64,000 nucleotides of DNA from NCBI RefSeq assembly GCF_014653275.1, contig NZ_BNAL01000004.1, positions 1 through 64,000 on the forward strand. Direction: 5' to 3'. The number at the start of each line of letters is the position of its first letter. Position 1 is the first letter of the stretch. Below the pieces are notes generated by a model, which was not told the DNA's origin, ran no database searches, and saw only the letters and a program-made list of their open reading frames with translations. The DNA comes from Deinococcus piscis (GTDB lineage: Bacteria; Deinococcota; Deinococci; Deinococcales; Deinococcaceae). Positions 1 through 9,746 of the stretch are shown here, one piece after another. The translations under genes and the position numbers were made by a program.

Positions 1-117
1 CGCAAGTCATTCCCATACCCAGCCGCCCCAACACGTTTCATCCTCTTATTATGTCAAATGCTCTAGAGGCTGCAGGACTGAGGAGAATTCCCTTCCAAGA
101 GCTGCATGCAGAGATAG

Positions 118-151
118 AAAAAGCGGCCATCCTCCGAGGAAGCTGACCGCT
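118..151 (-). terminator. Rho-independent terminator of the suf operon
   Basis: On the minus strand AGCGG and CCGCT form the base of a hairpin, with an inner TCC/GGA pairing, followed by TTTTT. It lies about 20 bases after the sufD stop codon. Confidence 0.7.
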
Positions 152-170
152 CAGAGAAAGGGACGGAAGC

Positions 171-1523
171 TTAGACTGCGCCCACCTTCTCGGCAATGAT
201 GCCCTCGATGTAGTCGGTCACGCTCTTCAGCGGCACGCGGCCCAGCACATCTTCCAAGAAGGCCGTGACCAGCATCTTCTCGGCGGTTTCCTTGCTGATA
301 CCACGCGAACGCAGGTAGAACAGCTCCTGCTCGCCCACCGGGCCAGTGGTTGAGCCGTGGCTACAGCGCACATCGTTGGCATTGATTTCCAGCTGAGGCA
401 CGCTGAAGTTGCGGGCTTCACTGCTGAGCATCATGGTCCGGTGCTTCTGGTAGGCATCGGTCTTCTGCGCCCCCAGGTCCACCTTGATCATGCCGCTGAA
501 GACACCCACGCTCTGATCCGCTCCCACGCCTTTGTACAGCAGGTCGGAGTAGGCGTTGGGCGCAGCATGGTGCTGCAAGGTGTAGTGGTCAAAGTGCTGG
601 TCCTCGTCAGCAAAATACAGGGCCAGCATTTCGCTCTCGGCACCGCTGCCGCGCACGTAGCTCTGCATTTCGGTGCGTGAGAGCGTTCCGCCCATTGTCA
701 CCACCAGGCTGTTCAGCTTGCCGTCGCGGGCCACATCAGCACGCTGACGCTGGATGTGGGTCACGCCCTTGCCCCAGTTCTGAATGGACACATAGCGCAG
801 GCGTGCGCCCGACTTGACCACCAGTTCCACCGCGCCGATGGCGTAGGCATTCTGGAGCGGCTCGGAGTCCTGCTCATCAATCAGGGTGACGCCCGCATTG
901 TCCTCGGCCACCACCAGGGTGCGGGTGGCGGTGTAGCTGTCTGCCGCACTCATCACACGGAACGAGGCCAGAGGCAGCTCCACTTCCACGCCACGCGGCA
1001 CGTAGACAAACGCACCGTTGGTCCACAGGGCCGCCGCCAGCGCCGAAAACTTGCCTTCGGAGGGGTCGGGCGACTTGCTGGGCGTGGTGCCAGGGGCCGC
1101 AATGGTGGTGTCATCGGGCACCTCAGCAGGCACCACGGAATAGAGGTACTGCTGGACCAAGTCAGCGTGCTGCTCGACTGCCGTTTTGAGGTCGGTGAAG
1201 ATGACGCCCTTCGCGGTCAGCTCGGCGGGCAGCTCAGTGCGGTAGACCACGTCGGGGCCGTCAAATACCAGAAAAGCCCCCGCGTCGGTGCTGTTCAGGC
1301 GCTTCTGTACACTCTGCGGCAGCTGCGATGCATCCTGCACAGCATCCCGCTTGGGATGAGGCTGCAAGCTGTCAAAATCCACATCCACGCGGGTGTATTT
1401 CCACGCTTCCACCTGCTCGGTGGGCACTTCCAGGGACGTGAATAGAGCCAGAGATTCCTGGCGCTTATTGCGCAGCCACTCGGGGCCGCCCGCTTGCTGT
1501 AATGCTTCGGTGAATTTGGTCAT
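171..1523 (-). CDS. sufD: Fe-S cluster assembly protein SufD
   Basis: SufD is the non-ATPase partner of SufB in the SufBC2D scaffold that builds Fe-S clusters in the cytoplasm. The 450-residue product is of normal family length. The C-terminal third carries the family signature NDVRCSHGSTTGPV followed by EQELFYLRSRGIS, typical of the SufB/SufD right-handed beta-helix and its C-terminal helical domain. The start is supported by AAGGAG seven bases upstream, inside the end of the preceding gene, with which it shares an ATGA overlap (1520-1523). It is the last gene of sufC-sufB-(hypothetical)-sufD and is followed by a terminator. Order and identity fit a stress-responsive suf operon. High confidence. 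Confidence 0.96.
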   Translation of the reverse strand: MTKFTEALQQAGGPEWLRNKRQESLALFTSLEVPTEQVEAWKYTRVDVDFDSLQPHPKRDAVQDASQLPQSVQKRLNSTDAGAFLVFDGPDVVYRTELPAELTAKGVIFTDLKTAVEQHADLVQQYLYSVVPAEVPDDTTIAAPGTTPSKSPDPSEGKFSALAAALWTNGAFVYVPRGVEVELPLASFRVMSAADSYTATRTLVVAEDNAGVTLIDEQDSEPLQNAYAIGAVELVVKSGARLRYVSIQNWGKGVTHIQRQRADVARDGKLNSLVVTMGGTLSRTEMQSYVRGSGAESEMLALYFADEDQHFDHYTLQHHAAPNAYSDLLYKGVGADQSVGVFSGMIKVDLGAQKTDAYQKHRTMMLSSEARNFSVPQLEINANDVRCSHGSTTGPVGEQELFYLRSRGISKETAEKMLVTAFLEDVLGRVPLKSVTDYIEGIIAEKVGAV

Positions 1524-2098
1524 GGTTGCTCCTTATCCATCAGGTCTATCGTCGTTTGTTCGCCGTCTGGCAAGACGAGATTGACCGTCGTGGCTTTGTT
1601 GTTGTTTCTGGGCCGTTCTCCATACCGCACTGAGTTGTACTCTGCCCGGAAGATCCATCGGTACTCCCTGAACCACTCCCGTAGCAGAGGTGGAAATCTT
1701 AGTGGGATGTCGTACCAGTCGGCATTGAGAAAATAGGCTGTGGCGGCGTCCAGCTTCTTGGGGCCATTTCCAGAGGGACCGTAGATTACAGTCCCTTCCG
1801 GGGCATACTTTTCCTCTACACCTTCACGGCTGAATTCAGGGTCAAATAGGGAGTGAAATGTGCCTTGAAGTTCGCTGAAATTCAGGGCGGTCTCTTGTGA
1901 AACAGAAATCTGACGTTCCTGGACATGGGAATGGTATGGAGTGACCAGATTCAGACGGTAAAGACGGTTATCCACAGATAGGCACAAATCAGTGCAGTAA
2001 AGCCTGGCGCATAAACGTGCATATGGCGCAACAGCCTGAGAAAGTGTTATACCCCTTTGCTTTGCCAGGATATTGACCAGTCTGAATGAGTAACCCAT
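1520..2098 (-). CDS. hypothetical protein inserted between sufB and sufD
   Basis: I do not recognise this 192-residue protein. It has no signal peptide or membrane segment. The C-terminal half is rich in Tyr, Trp and Arg, including a stretch LREWFREYRWIF. The start at 2098 is chosen because AAAGGAG precedes it; an upstream in-frame ATG at 2227 would add a 43-residue tail without such support. Base composition is visibly less GC-rich than sufB and sufD, which hints at later acquisition. The stop overlaps the sufD ATG (ATGA), so the gene is probably translationally coupled to sufD, while 258 bases separate it from sufB. A role in Fe-S assembly is only guilt by association. Confidence 0.75.
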   Translation of the reverse strand: MGYSFRLVNILAKQRGITLSQAVAPYARLCARLYCTDLCLSVDNRLYRLNLVTPYHSHVQERQISVSQETALNFSELQGTFHSLFDPEFSREGVEEKYAPEGTVIYGPSGNGPKKLDAATAYFLNADWYDIPLRFPPLLREWFREYRWIFRAEYNSVRYGERPRNNNKATTVNLVLPDGEQTTIDLMDKEQP

Positions 2099-2356
2099 CG
2101 TGATGACCTGCTCCTTTACCTGTTTCCCAGCCCCCGCAAAGGGAGGCCCAGGCTGGCTGGAATGGTCGGGAGGAACTGAATTCGGGGGCTTCCAACTGCT
2201 CCGAATACGCCCGCCACTCGAACGCACAGCAGGAAGAGCATCTTGAATGGACCCTGGTCAGTCATTCTTCCTAGATCAGCTCTGCAGCCATCGCCCTGGC
2301 CCGTGTGGCAAGCTTCTCAGCCGGTGAGAGACCGCCACACTGCCGCACTGAGACGG

Positions 2357-3763
<1,407 letters not shown>

Positions 3764-3778
3764 TTGTTGACTCCTCCG

Positions 3779-3870
3779 GAGTATCTAAGGGTCTAAGAGG
3801 CGAAGGGTCCAAGGGCAAAGGCCAGCGAGTTAAGTGCTTAGACTCTTAGCCCTTTTGACCCTTCGACACC
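3779..3870. repeat. octamer-repeat arrays in the sufC-sufB spacer
   Basis: Two short arrays of a degenerate 8-base unit, close to GACNCTTA, stand in opposite orientation: 3785-3821 (complement strand) and 3836-3867. The same unit recurs at 18846-18887 beside dapA. The two arrays can pair partly and could form a processing or attenuation hairpin between sufC and sufB. Confidence 0.6.
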
Positions 3871-3874
3871 GCCA

Positions 3875-4630
<756 letters not shown>

Positions 4631-4687
4631 AACTTGCCTCCTGAAGACTTGACATGGAGACCAGACATGCGCTGGCTGCCATTTTGT

Positions 4688-4702
4688 TAGGAATCATTCC
4701 TA
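4688..4702. promoter_or_regulatory. palindromic candidate operator upstream of suf
   Basis: TAGGAATCATTCCTA is a perfect 7+1+7 palindrome about 60 bases before sufC and just downstream of a TACAAT -10 at 4717-4722 (minus strand). A repressor bound there would sit in the start of the transcribed region. The TTAGG...CCTA edges recall DtxR-family sites, but the regulator is not known. Confidence 0.5.
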
Positions 4703-4716
4703 TCTGTCCAGCGCCC

Positions 4717-4722
4717 ATTGTA
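4717..4722 (-). promoter_or_regulatory. -10 box of the suf operon promoter
   Basis: TACAAT on the minus strand, 87 bases before the sufC ATG. No good -35 hexamer is visible 16-18 bases upstream. Confidence 0.4.
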
Positions 4723-4820
4723 TCAGCTTGGTCCTCTAAATCCGAGTGACCGGGTGCAGATTGTGGGGCGGGCTATGGCTCAGGGTTCCGCAGTGCAGGG
4801 CGGTTTTCGCTGCTGAACCT

Positions 4821-5960
4821 CTAGCCCAGGCGTAGCACCGATTGGTTACCGCGCAGCACGAACACCAGCACGCCGCGCTCGGCCAGCACCCCGGCCTGCT
4901 TTTCCAGCTGCCGCACCGTGTCAGGCGCACCGGCCCACTGCTTGCGCGGTTTCTCACCGGGTTCGAGGTAAAAGCCTTCGGGCACCGCGATGATGGCGAC
5001 CCGGCTGGCGGTGGCCCGCGCCCGCATGGCCTGGGCCACCAGCTCCGGCGGCGCGAACTGCGTGATCACCAGCAGGTTGGTGCCGGGGCGGGGCGGGTGC
5101 AGCGCGGGCGGGTCCTGGCTGCCTCCCAGCTCGGCCAGGGCACGCAGCACCGCTCGCTGGGCCTCGGCAGAGCGGCCAGGCGGAGTCTGCCCCTGACCTG
5201 TCGCCAGCGACACGGGTAGGCCGTCAGCCCAGGCCTGCGCCGCCAGGCTGGCTGCGAGGCGCACCGCACTTTCCAGATAAGTGGCGTTCCCACCTGTATC
5301 CAGGTAAATGGTGACCGAGCTGGCCGCCGTGCGCTCCAGCTCGCGGATCATCGGGACGCCGCCCGCGCCGCCTGCCGAGAGCGAGCGGGCCGAAAGCTTC
5401 CAGTGAATCTGCCCCGGTGCGTCGCCCGGCACGTAAGGCCGCGCTCCCCGCAAACTGATGGGGTCGCTGAGGCCCAAATTGCGTGTGAGCTGTCCTTCAG
5501 AAAGCAGCGGACGCAGTAGCTCCGGCAACAGCACACCGTGCGTCTGCGGATAGGCTTCCAGGCGGGCAGGCACTTCTACCGGCACCGAGCGCCAGAACAG
5601 CCCGAGGGGATCGGCCCAGCGCAGTACCGCGCCTTCCCACTCATAGACGCCCCGGCGGTTGGGCTGCATGGTGAGGCTGAGGCTCTCTGTGTGGCGGCCC
5701 TGCCACAGCCCGCCAAACACCACCGGACGGCCCGGCACCACAGCGCGGGGCGGCGGGTCTTCCAGCACCAGCCGGGTGGGCAGGCGAGTCTCAATGTCGG
5801 CAGTCACAGTGAGCGGCTGTGGCTGACCCACCAGGCCAGAAGGCCGCAGCTCCCGGCTGAGCTGCACGCGGGGCGGCTCGCGGTACAGCCACCAGATAAG
5901 CCCAGCCAGCGCCGCCAGAAACAGCAGCCAGACCAGGGCACTGATAAGGCCAGCGCTCAC
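4821..5960 (-). CDS. DUF58 membrane-associated protein
   Basis: DUF58 proteins are partners of MoxR AAA+ ATPases, and many carry a vWA-like fold; their molecular job is poorly known. The 379-residue product has a hydrophobic N-terminal segment (about residues 4-26) and the family motif ARPYVPGDAPGQIHWKLSAR around residues 180-200, the usual YRPGDxxxxIHWKxSAR. It starts four bases after the moxR stop, so it is the third gene of the DUF4129-moxR-DUF58 unit. No transglutaminase-like gene, often present in such clusters, is seen next to it. Good confidence in family, none in exact function. Confidence 0.9.
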   Translation of the reverse strand: MSAGLISALVWLLFLAALAGLIWWLYREPPRVQLSRELRPSGLVGQPQPLTVTADIETRLPTRLVLEDPPPRAVVPGRPVVFGGLWQGRHTESLSLTMQPNRRGVYEWEGAVLRWADPLGLFWRSVPVEVPARLEAYPQTHGVLLPELLRPLLSEGQLTRNLGLSDPISLRGARPYVPGDAPGQIHWKLSARSLSAGGAGGVPMIRELERTAASSVTIYLDTGGNATYLESAVRLAASLAAQAWADGLPVSLATGQGQTPPGRSAEAQRAVLRALAELGGSQDPPALHPPRPGTNLLVITQFAPPELVAQAMRARATASRVAIIAVPEGFYLEPGEKPRKQWAGAPDTVRQLEKQAGVLAERGVLVFVLRGNQSVLRLG

Positions 5961-5964
5961 CCGC

Positions 5965-6981
5965 TCAGCCTGCCGCAGTGGGTTCGGGGGCCGCCTGGGC
6001 CACAGCGCTCACAGCCTCAACGGGCACCGGCACCGTGCCCAGGATTTCTTCGACCAGCGACGCCGCGCTGACATCGGCCATGCGCGCTTCGATATTCAGC
6101 AGCAGGCGGTGGGGCAGCACGCCACGGGCCGCCGCCTTCACGTCGTCCGGAGTCACAAAGTCGCGGCCCGCCAGGTACGCCAGCGCCTGCGCCGCCGCCT
6201 GAATGCCCAAGGAAGCGCGTGGTCCTGCGCCCAGGCTGATGCGTGAATGGGTGCGGGTGGCCGAGACAATAGATGCCAGGTAGCGCTGCAAATCGGGGCT
6301 GACTGTGATCTCACGTACCGCCCGCTGCGCGGCCAGCAGGTCGGCGGGACCGGCCACCGCCCCCAGCGTGTCTATCGGGTGCGCCGATTGCAGCCGCCCC
6401 AGCATCTGCACCTCCTGCTCCAGGTCCGGGTAGCCCACCGACAGCTTGAGCAGGAAACGGTCCAGCTGGGCTTCGGGCAGGGCGTAGGTGCCCTCGTGCT
6501 CGACGGGGTTCTGGGTGGCAATGACCACGAAGGGCTGCTGCAGCGCATGGGTCACGCCGGATTCGGTCACTTGCCCCTCCCCCATCGCTTCGAGCAGCGC
6601 GGACTGCGTCTTGGGAGTGGCGCGGTTGATTTCGTCAGCCAGCAGAATCCCGGTAAAAATCGGGCCAGGCACGAACTGAAACTGCCCCTCGCGGTAGATG
6701 CTGACCCCGGTCACGTCGCTGGGCAGCAAATCGGGCGTGAACTGCACGCGGGCAAAGTCCAGGCCCAGGCTGGCCGCCAGGGCGCGGGCCAGCATGGTCT
6801 TGCCGGTGCCAGGGGCATCTTCCAGCAGGATGTGCCCCCCGGCCAGAATCCCGGCCAGGGCGAGGCGGGTCACATCTTCTTTGCCGACCAGCACGCGGGC
6901 CACGTTCTGCTGCACGCGCTCCATCACAGCGCTGGCAGCAGAAGAGTGCGGGTCGGAAGCGGTCGTGCCGGGTTGGGTCAT
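5965..6981 (-). CDS. MoxR-family AAA+ ATPase
   Basis: MoxR proteins are cytoplasmic AAA+ chaperone-like ATPases that usually act with DUF58/vWA proteins on membrane or secreted complexes. The 338-residue product has Walker A EDAPGTGKTMLAR (about residues 54-66), the family block FTPDLLPSDVTG, and Walker B GILLADEINRATPKTQSALLEAM. The start overlaps the end of the upstream DUF4129 gene by four bases (6978-6981), and the DUF58 gene follows four bases downstream, so translation of all three is probably coupled. Confidence 0.95.
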   Translation of the reverse strand: MTQPGTTASDPHSSAASAVMERVQQNVARVLVGKEDVTRLALAGILAGGHILLEDAPGTGKTMLARALAASLGLDFARVQFTPDLLPSDVTGVSIYREGQFQFVPGPIFTGILLADEINRATPKTQSALLEAMGEGQVTESGVTHALQQPFVVIATQNPVEHEGTYALPEAQLDRFLLKLSVGYPDLEQEVQMLGRLQSAHPIDTLGAVAGPADLLAAQRAVREITVSPDLQRYLASIVSATRTHSRISLGAGPRASLGIQAAAQALAYLAGRDFVTPDDVKAAARGVLPHRLLLNIEARMADVSAASLVEEILGTVPVPVEAVSAVAQAAPEPTAAG

Positions 6982-8201
6982 GTGAGGCCTTGCCTTTCTG
7001 AGCGTGGGCGGTCAGCTGTGGAATGGTCTGAGAATACGGGAGCGGCAGGCAGGCTGCCAGCCAGGATGAGCGCAGCACTCCGCTCGGCAGCATCGGACTG
7101 GGCTTCGGTGATGCCGCCACCGTAGCGCACCGGGGCGTAAGCAGCCGCCAAGGTAGCCAGCGCTGAAGCCTGCGCGGGCCAGATAGCAGCAGCGCGGCGC
7201 AGGTATTCGGCGGGGGTTTCCGCTTCCTGCCGCACCAGGCCAGCCACCGCGAGATGGGCCTCGGTGTGGGCATAGGCGGCGCGGACACGGTGCAGGGGTT
7301 GGGGAGCAGTGAACAGGCCAGCGTCTGCCAAATCCGGCTCGGAGTCCAGCGCAGCAGCAGATTGAACCCGGCGCGGACGGCGCGGCGCAGACCGCCACCA
7401 CAGCCCCGCCGCCAGCGCTGCGCCTAGCAGGGCCAGCCAGCGCCCAGTGGGGCCGCCCAGGGCCGCGACCAGTGGCGAGGCCGTCTTGAGCCCGTCTTCC
7501 TGTTGAAGAGCGCCGCCCCCACCGAGCTGGCAGCCGTTGTCACTGACCCACTGTCCATTGACAAAGGTCCAGTTGGCCTGTTCGCACCCACCGATGCCCG
7601 GCAAGGACGGATTTTCAGTGGTGCTGGCCTGCCAAAGCGCGGTCTGAACTTGGCCCAGGAGCGAATGAGACGGCAACGCGAAACTCAGCAGGAGAATGCC
7701 GACGACAATCAGCGCTGCTAAAGCCAGCTGCCGCCCGCCTGCCCTGTGCCCCCAGGGCTGCCCTCGGCCTTGCAGGGCCACATCATCCGCCCCACGCCGC
7801 AGCAGCAGCGCTGCGCCCAAGCTGACCAGCGCCAGCGGATGCGGCGAGAGCAAGGCCAGGGGAAGCAGGAACATCCAAGCGCGGCTGTCCCTTTCTTCCG
7901 CCTGCTCGGCAGCACGCTCCACCAGCCATAGGGCCAGCCCGCTCAGCACCAGCAGGCTAAAGAGCGGCACAAGGTCAATCAACCAGCCGCCCGCCGCCAG
8001 CACGCCACTGATGGCCGGAAGATAAAGCGCCGTCAGCAACAACGTGCCCAGCGCCAGTCGCCAGGGCTGAAGCCGGGGCCAGCGTGCGGCCAGAGCATAC
8101 AGAGCGGCCAGCAGCGCTACCGCCCAGGCGGGCAGCAGGGGCCAGAGAATCAGGGGTAAAGCAGCGTAAGCTAAAGTGCCCCATCTCGCATCAAAATGCA
8201 T
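6978..8201 (-). CDS. DUF4129 membrane protein, copy 1 of 3
   Basis: This 407-residue protein has about five membrane segments in its N-terminal half, including the block LLSPHPLALVSLGAALLLRRG. A predicted external loop of about 80 residues has two Cys (GGCEQANW and NGCQLGGGG); a further membrane segment follows, then a C-terminal DUF4129 domain (PLHRVRAAYAHTEAHLAVAG...TPAEYLRRAAAIWP). AAAGGAGG precedes the ATG. It heads the operon with moxR and DUF58. Two paralogues lie upstream in tandem, and the loop is the least conserved part among them. Function unknown; the DUF4129-MoxR-DUF58 association is known from many bacteria. Confidence 0.9.
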   Translation of the reverse strand: MHFDARWGTLAYAALPLILWPLLPAWAVALLAALYALAARWPRLQPWRLALGTLLLTALYLPAISGVLAAGGWLIDLVPLFSLLVLSGLALWLVERAAEQAEERDSRAWMFLLPLALLSPHPLALVSLGAALLLRRGADDVALQGRGQPWGHRAGGRQLALAALIVVGILLLSFALPSHSLLGQVQTALWQASTTENPSLPGIGGCEQANWTFVNGQWVSDNGCQLGGGGALQQEDGLKTASPLVAALGGPTGRWLALLGAALAAGLWWRSAPRRPRRVQSAAALDSEPDLADAGLFTAPQPLHRVRAAYAHTEAHLAVAGLVRQEAETPAEYLRRAAAIWPAQASALATLAAAYAPVRYGGGITEAQSDAAERSAALILAGSLPAAPVFSDHSTADRPRSERQGLT

Positions 8202-8320
8202 CTAGCCTCCTTTCGAAAAATCCTATATATGCCCCAGTATATGGTATCTAGCTCGGAATCCTAGCTCCGTACAGTAAGGGGGCAAGTATCCAGTCTATTA
8301 ATGCTTGGTGAAAAATCGCC

Positions 8321-8350
8321 TTGACTTATAATTATACACGAGCCTACAAT
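8321..8350 (+). promoter_or_regulatory. promoter of the 47-residue peptide gene
   Basis: TTGACT (8321-8326), an 18-base spacer and TACAAT (8345-8350) lie in an unusually AT-rich spacer, 18 bases before the peptide ATG. An alternative -10, TATAAT at 8327-8332, is also present. Confidence 0.65.
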
Positions 8351-8368
8351 TGATGCGAGGTGAAAATT

Positions 8369-8512
8369 ATGAAGAAGAAGCTTATCGGCATCATTGCGGG
8401 AATTCTGTTCTGCTCAAGTGCTCTAGCGACTACAGCATCACCTGATGGGGAGTATGATCCATGCGACCGTACACCATGCTATTGCAGTATTTATGACCCT
8501 TGCTGGGGCTAA
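8369..8512 (+). CDS. small secreted cysteine-rich peptide (47 aa)
   Basis: The frame encodes MKKKLIGIIAG followed by a hydrophobic core and the signal-peptidase site SSALA/TT. The mature part is about 27 residues with four Cys in the pattern DPCDRTPCYCSIYDPCWG, so two disulfides are possible. A Cys at residue 15 lies within the signal core and does not fit a lipobox. GAGGTGA is placed six bases before the ATG, a -35/-10 promoter lies upstream and a terminator downstream, which makes a complete small transcription unit. It stands on the opposite strand between DUF4129 copies 1 and 2. I know of no family. Toxin-like peptide, envelope peptide or partner of the DUF4129 loops are guesses. Confidence 0.7.
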   Translation: MKKKLIGIIAGILFCSSALATTASPDGEYDPCDRTPCYCSIYDPCWG

Positions 8513-8532
8513 GCAGGAGGGGTGTAAACCAG

Positions 8533-8562
8533 AATCTGCCTTCAAAGTAGGGCAGATTTTTT
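8533..8562 (+). terminator. terminator after the small peptide gene
   Basis: AATCTGCC (8533-8540) pairs perfectly with GGCAGATT (8551-8558) around a 10-base loop, ending in TTTTTT. It is 20 bases after the peptide stop codon. Confidence 0.85.
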
Positions 8563-8575
8563 GTGCAGTTTTCTA

Positions 8576-8896
8576 CTAGCTTACGCTTGGCCTGTCCACA
8601 TCCAAAACCTCATCAGCGCTGCGCTCAGCTTGCGCGTTATTTATCCCGTCTCCATACCGCACCGGGTCATAGGCTGCACTCAACGCTGCCAACGGCCCGG
8701 CCATCTCCGGCCACCGGGAAGCGACGCGGCTGAGGTACTCGGCGGGGGTTTCGGAGTCTCTGCGCGGCAGGCCAGCGGCACTCAGGTGCGCTTCGGTGCG
8801 GGTGTAAGCAGCGCGGACGCGGTGCAGCGGCGAGGGCGCGGAAAACTGCGCCGAATCAAGCCCACCCTCTGCTGGCCTGCTCTGCATAGGAGGCAC
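8576..8896 (-). pseudogene. DUF4129 membrane protein copy 2, C-terminal part
   Basis: This frame carries the DUF4129 domain (PLHRVRAAYTRTEAHLSAAGLPRRDSETPAEYLSRVASRWP) that is fused to the membrane part in copies 1 and 3. Here it is in a different frame from the membrane part (8856-9746), overlapping it by about 40 bases. An ATG near 8889 lacks a Shine-Dalgarno sequence, so independent translation is doubtful. A single +1 change would restore one protein of roughly 390 residues. It is either a frameshifted gene, a sequencing error, or a genuine programmed or split arrangement. Confidence 0.65.
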
Positions 8897-9746
8897 AGCC
8901 TGGCGGTGACGGAGGCGGCCACGCAGCCAGCAGATAGGCCAACAGCAGCAGCCCGACCACCGCCAGACTGCGCCTGTGGCCCGTACCCAGCAAGGACTTG
9001 GCTTCTTCTTTTGGGGTGCTCTGCGACTCCGGCTTCCTACCGGTACAGCTGGCAGGATTGACCTCTTTCCAGTGCCCGTCGCCGTTGCCTACATACATGG
9101 CCCAGGTGCCATCCTTATAAAACTGGCGGCAGACATTCTGACGGTAAATTCGCTTGCCGCCCTGGTCTAGACCGGCCTGAACCCATAGAGCCTGATCAGC
9201 CACCTGCCACAGAGACTGCGAGGGCAGCGCGAAGCTGAGCAAAAATACCACCGCCAACGCTGGACCCCATGACAGCCAACCTGACCTTTCTCCCGTTGCT
9301 GCGGTCTGAACACTGAGCAAAGGAAGATCTGGCCCTTGCCGCAGGAGGAGAGCGCTGCTCAAACTGACCAGGGCCAAAGGATGCGGAGCCAGCAAGGCAA
9401 GTGGCAAGAGAAAAAGCCACGAGCGGCTGTCCTTTTCTTCGGCGTCGTCTGCCGCACGGCCCACCAACCAAAGGGCCAGGCACGCCAGACCCATCAGCGC
9501 GAAGAGAGGGATGAGGTCCGCTAGCCAGCCCCCAGACAGCCCCTCCAAGAACGCTGACGAATGAACAGCCAAGATCAGTAGCAGGCCCAGAACAAAACGC
9601 ATAGGAGCCAATCCAGTCCGCCATGCTGTCACACCAAAGAGCAAGCACAGCGCCAGCACAGCCCAGACCGGCAGAATGCGCCACAGCACCAGCGGCAGCG
9701 CTGCGTAAGCCAGCACCCGCCAGTTCACCGCCTCACCTCCGGCCAC
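8856..9746 (-). pseudogene. DUF4129 membrane protein copy 2, N-terminal membrane part
   Basis: This part is 296 residues with the same architecture as copy 1: four or five membrane segments including LLAPHPLALVSLSSALLLRQG, then a loop with two Cys (QNVCRQFY and PASCTGRK), then a final membrane segment LAVVGLLLLAYLLAAW. After that the frame runs into PPPSPPGCASYAEQASRGWA and stops where copy 1 continues into DUF4129. Its start overlaps the end of copy 3 by 22 bases, so it is downstream in the same transcript. The membrane part itself looks intact, so the lesion is recent or not real. Confidence 0.7.

Noticed and set aside
47..70. TTATGTCA near the left edge as half of a radiation/desiccation response motif
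   Set aside because: The second half of the palindrome is missing. The bases match the end of the MITE-like element at 55325-55338 instead.
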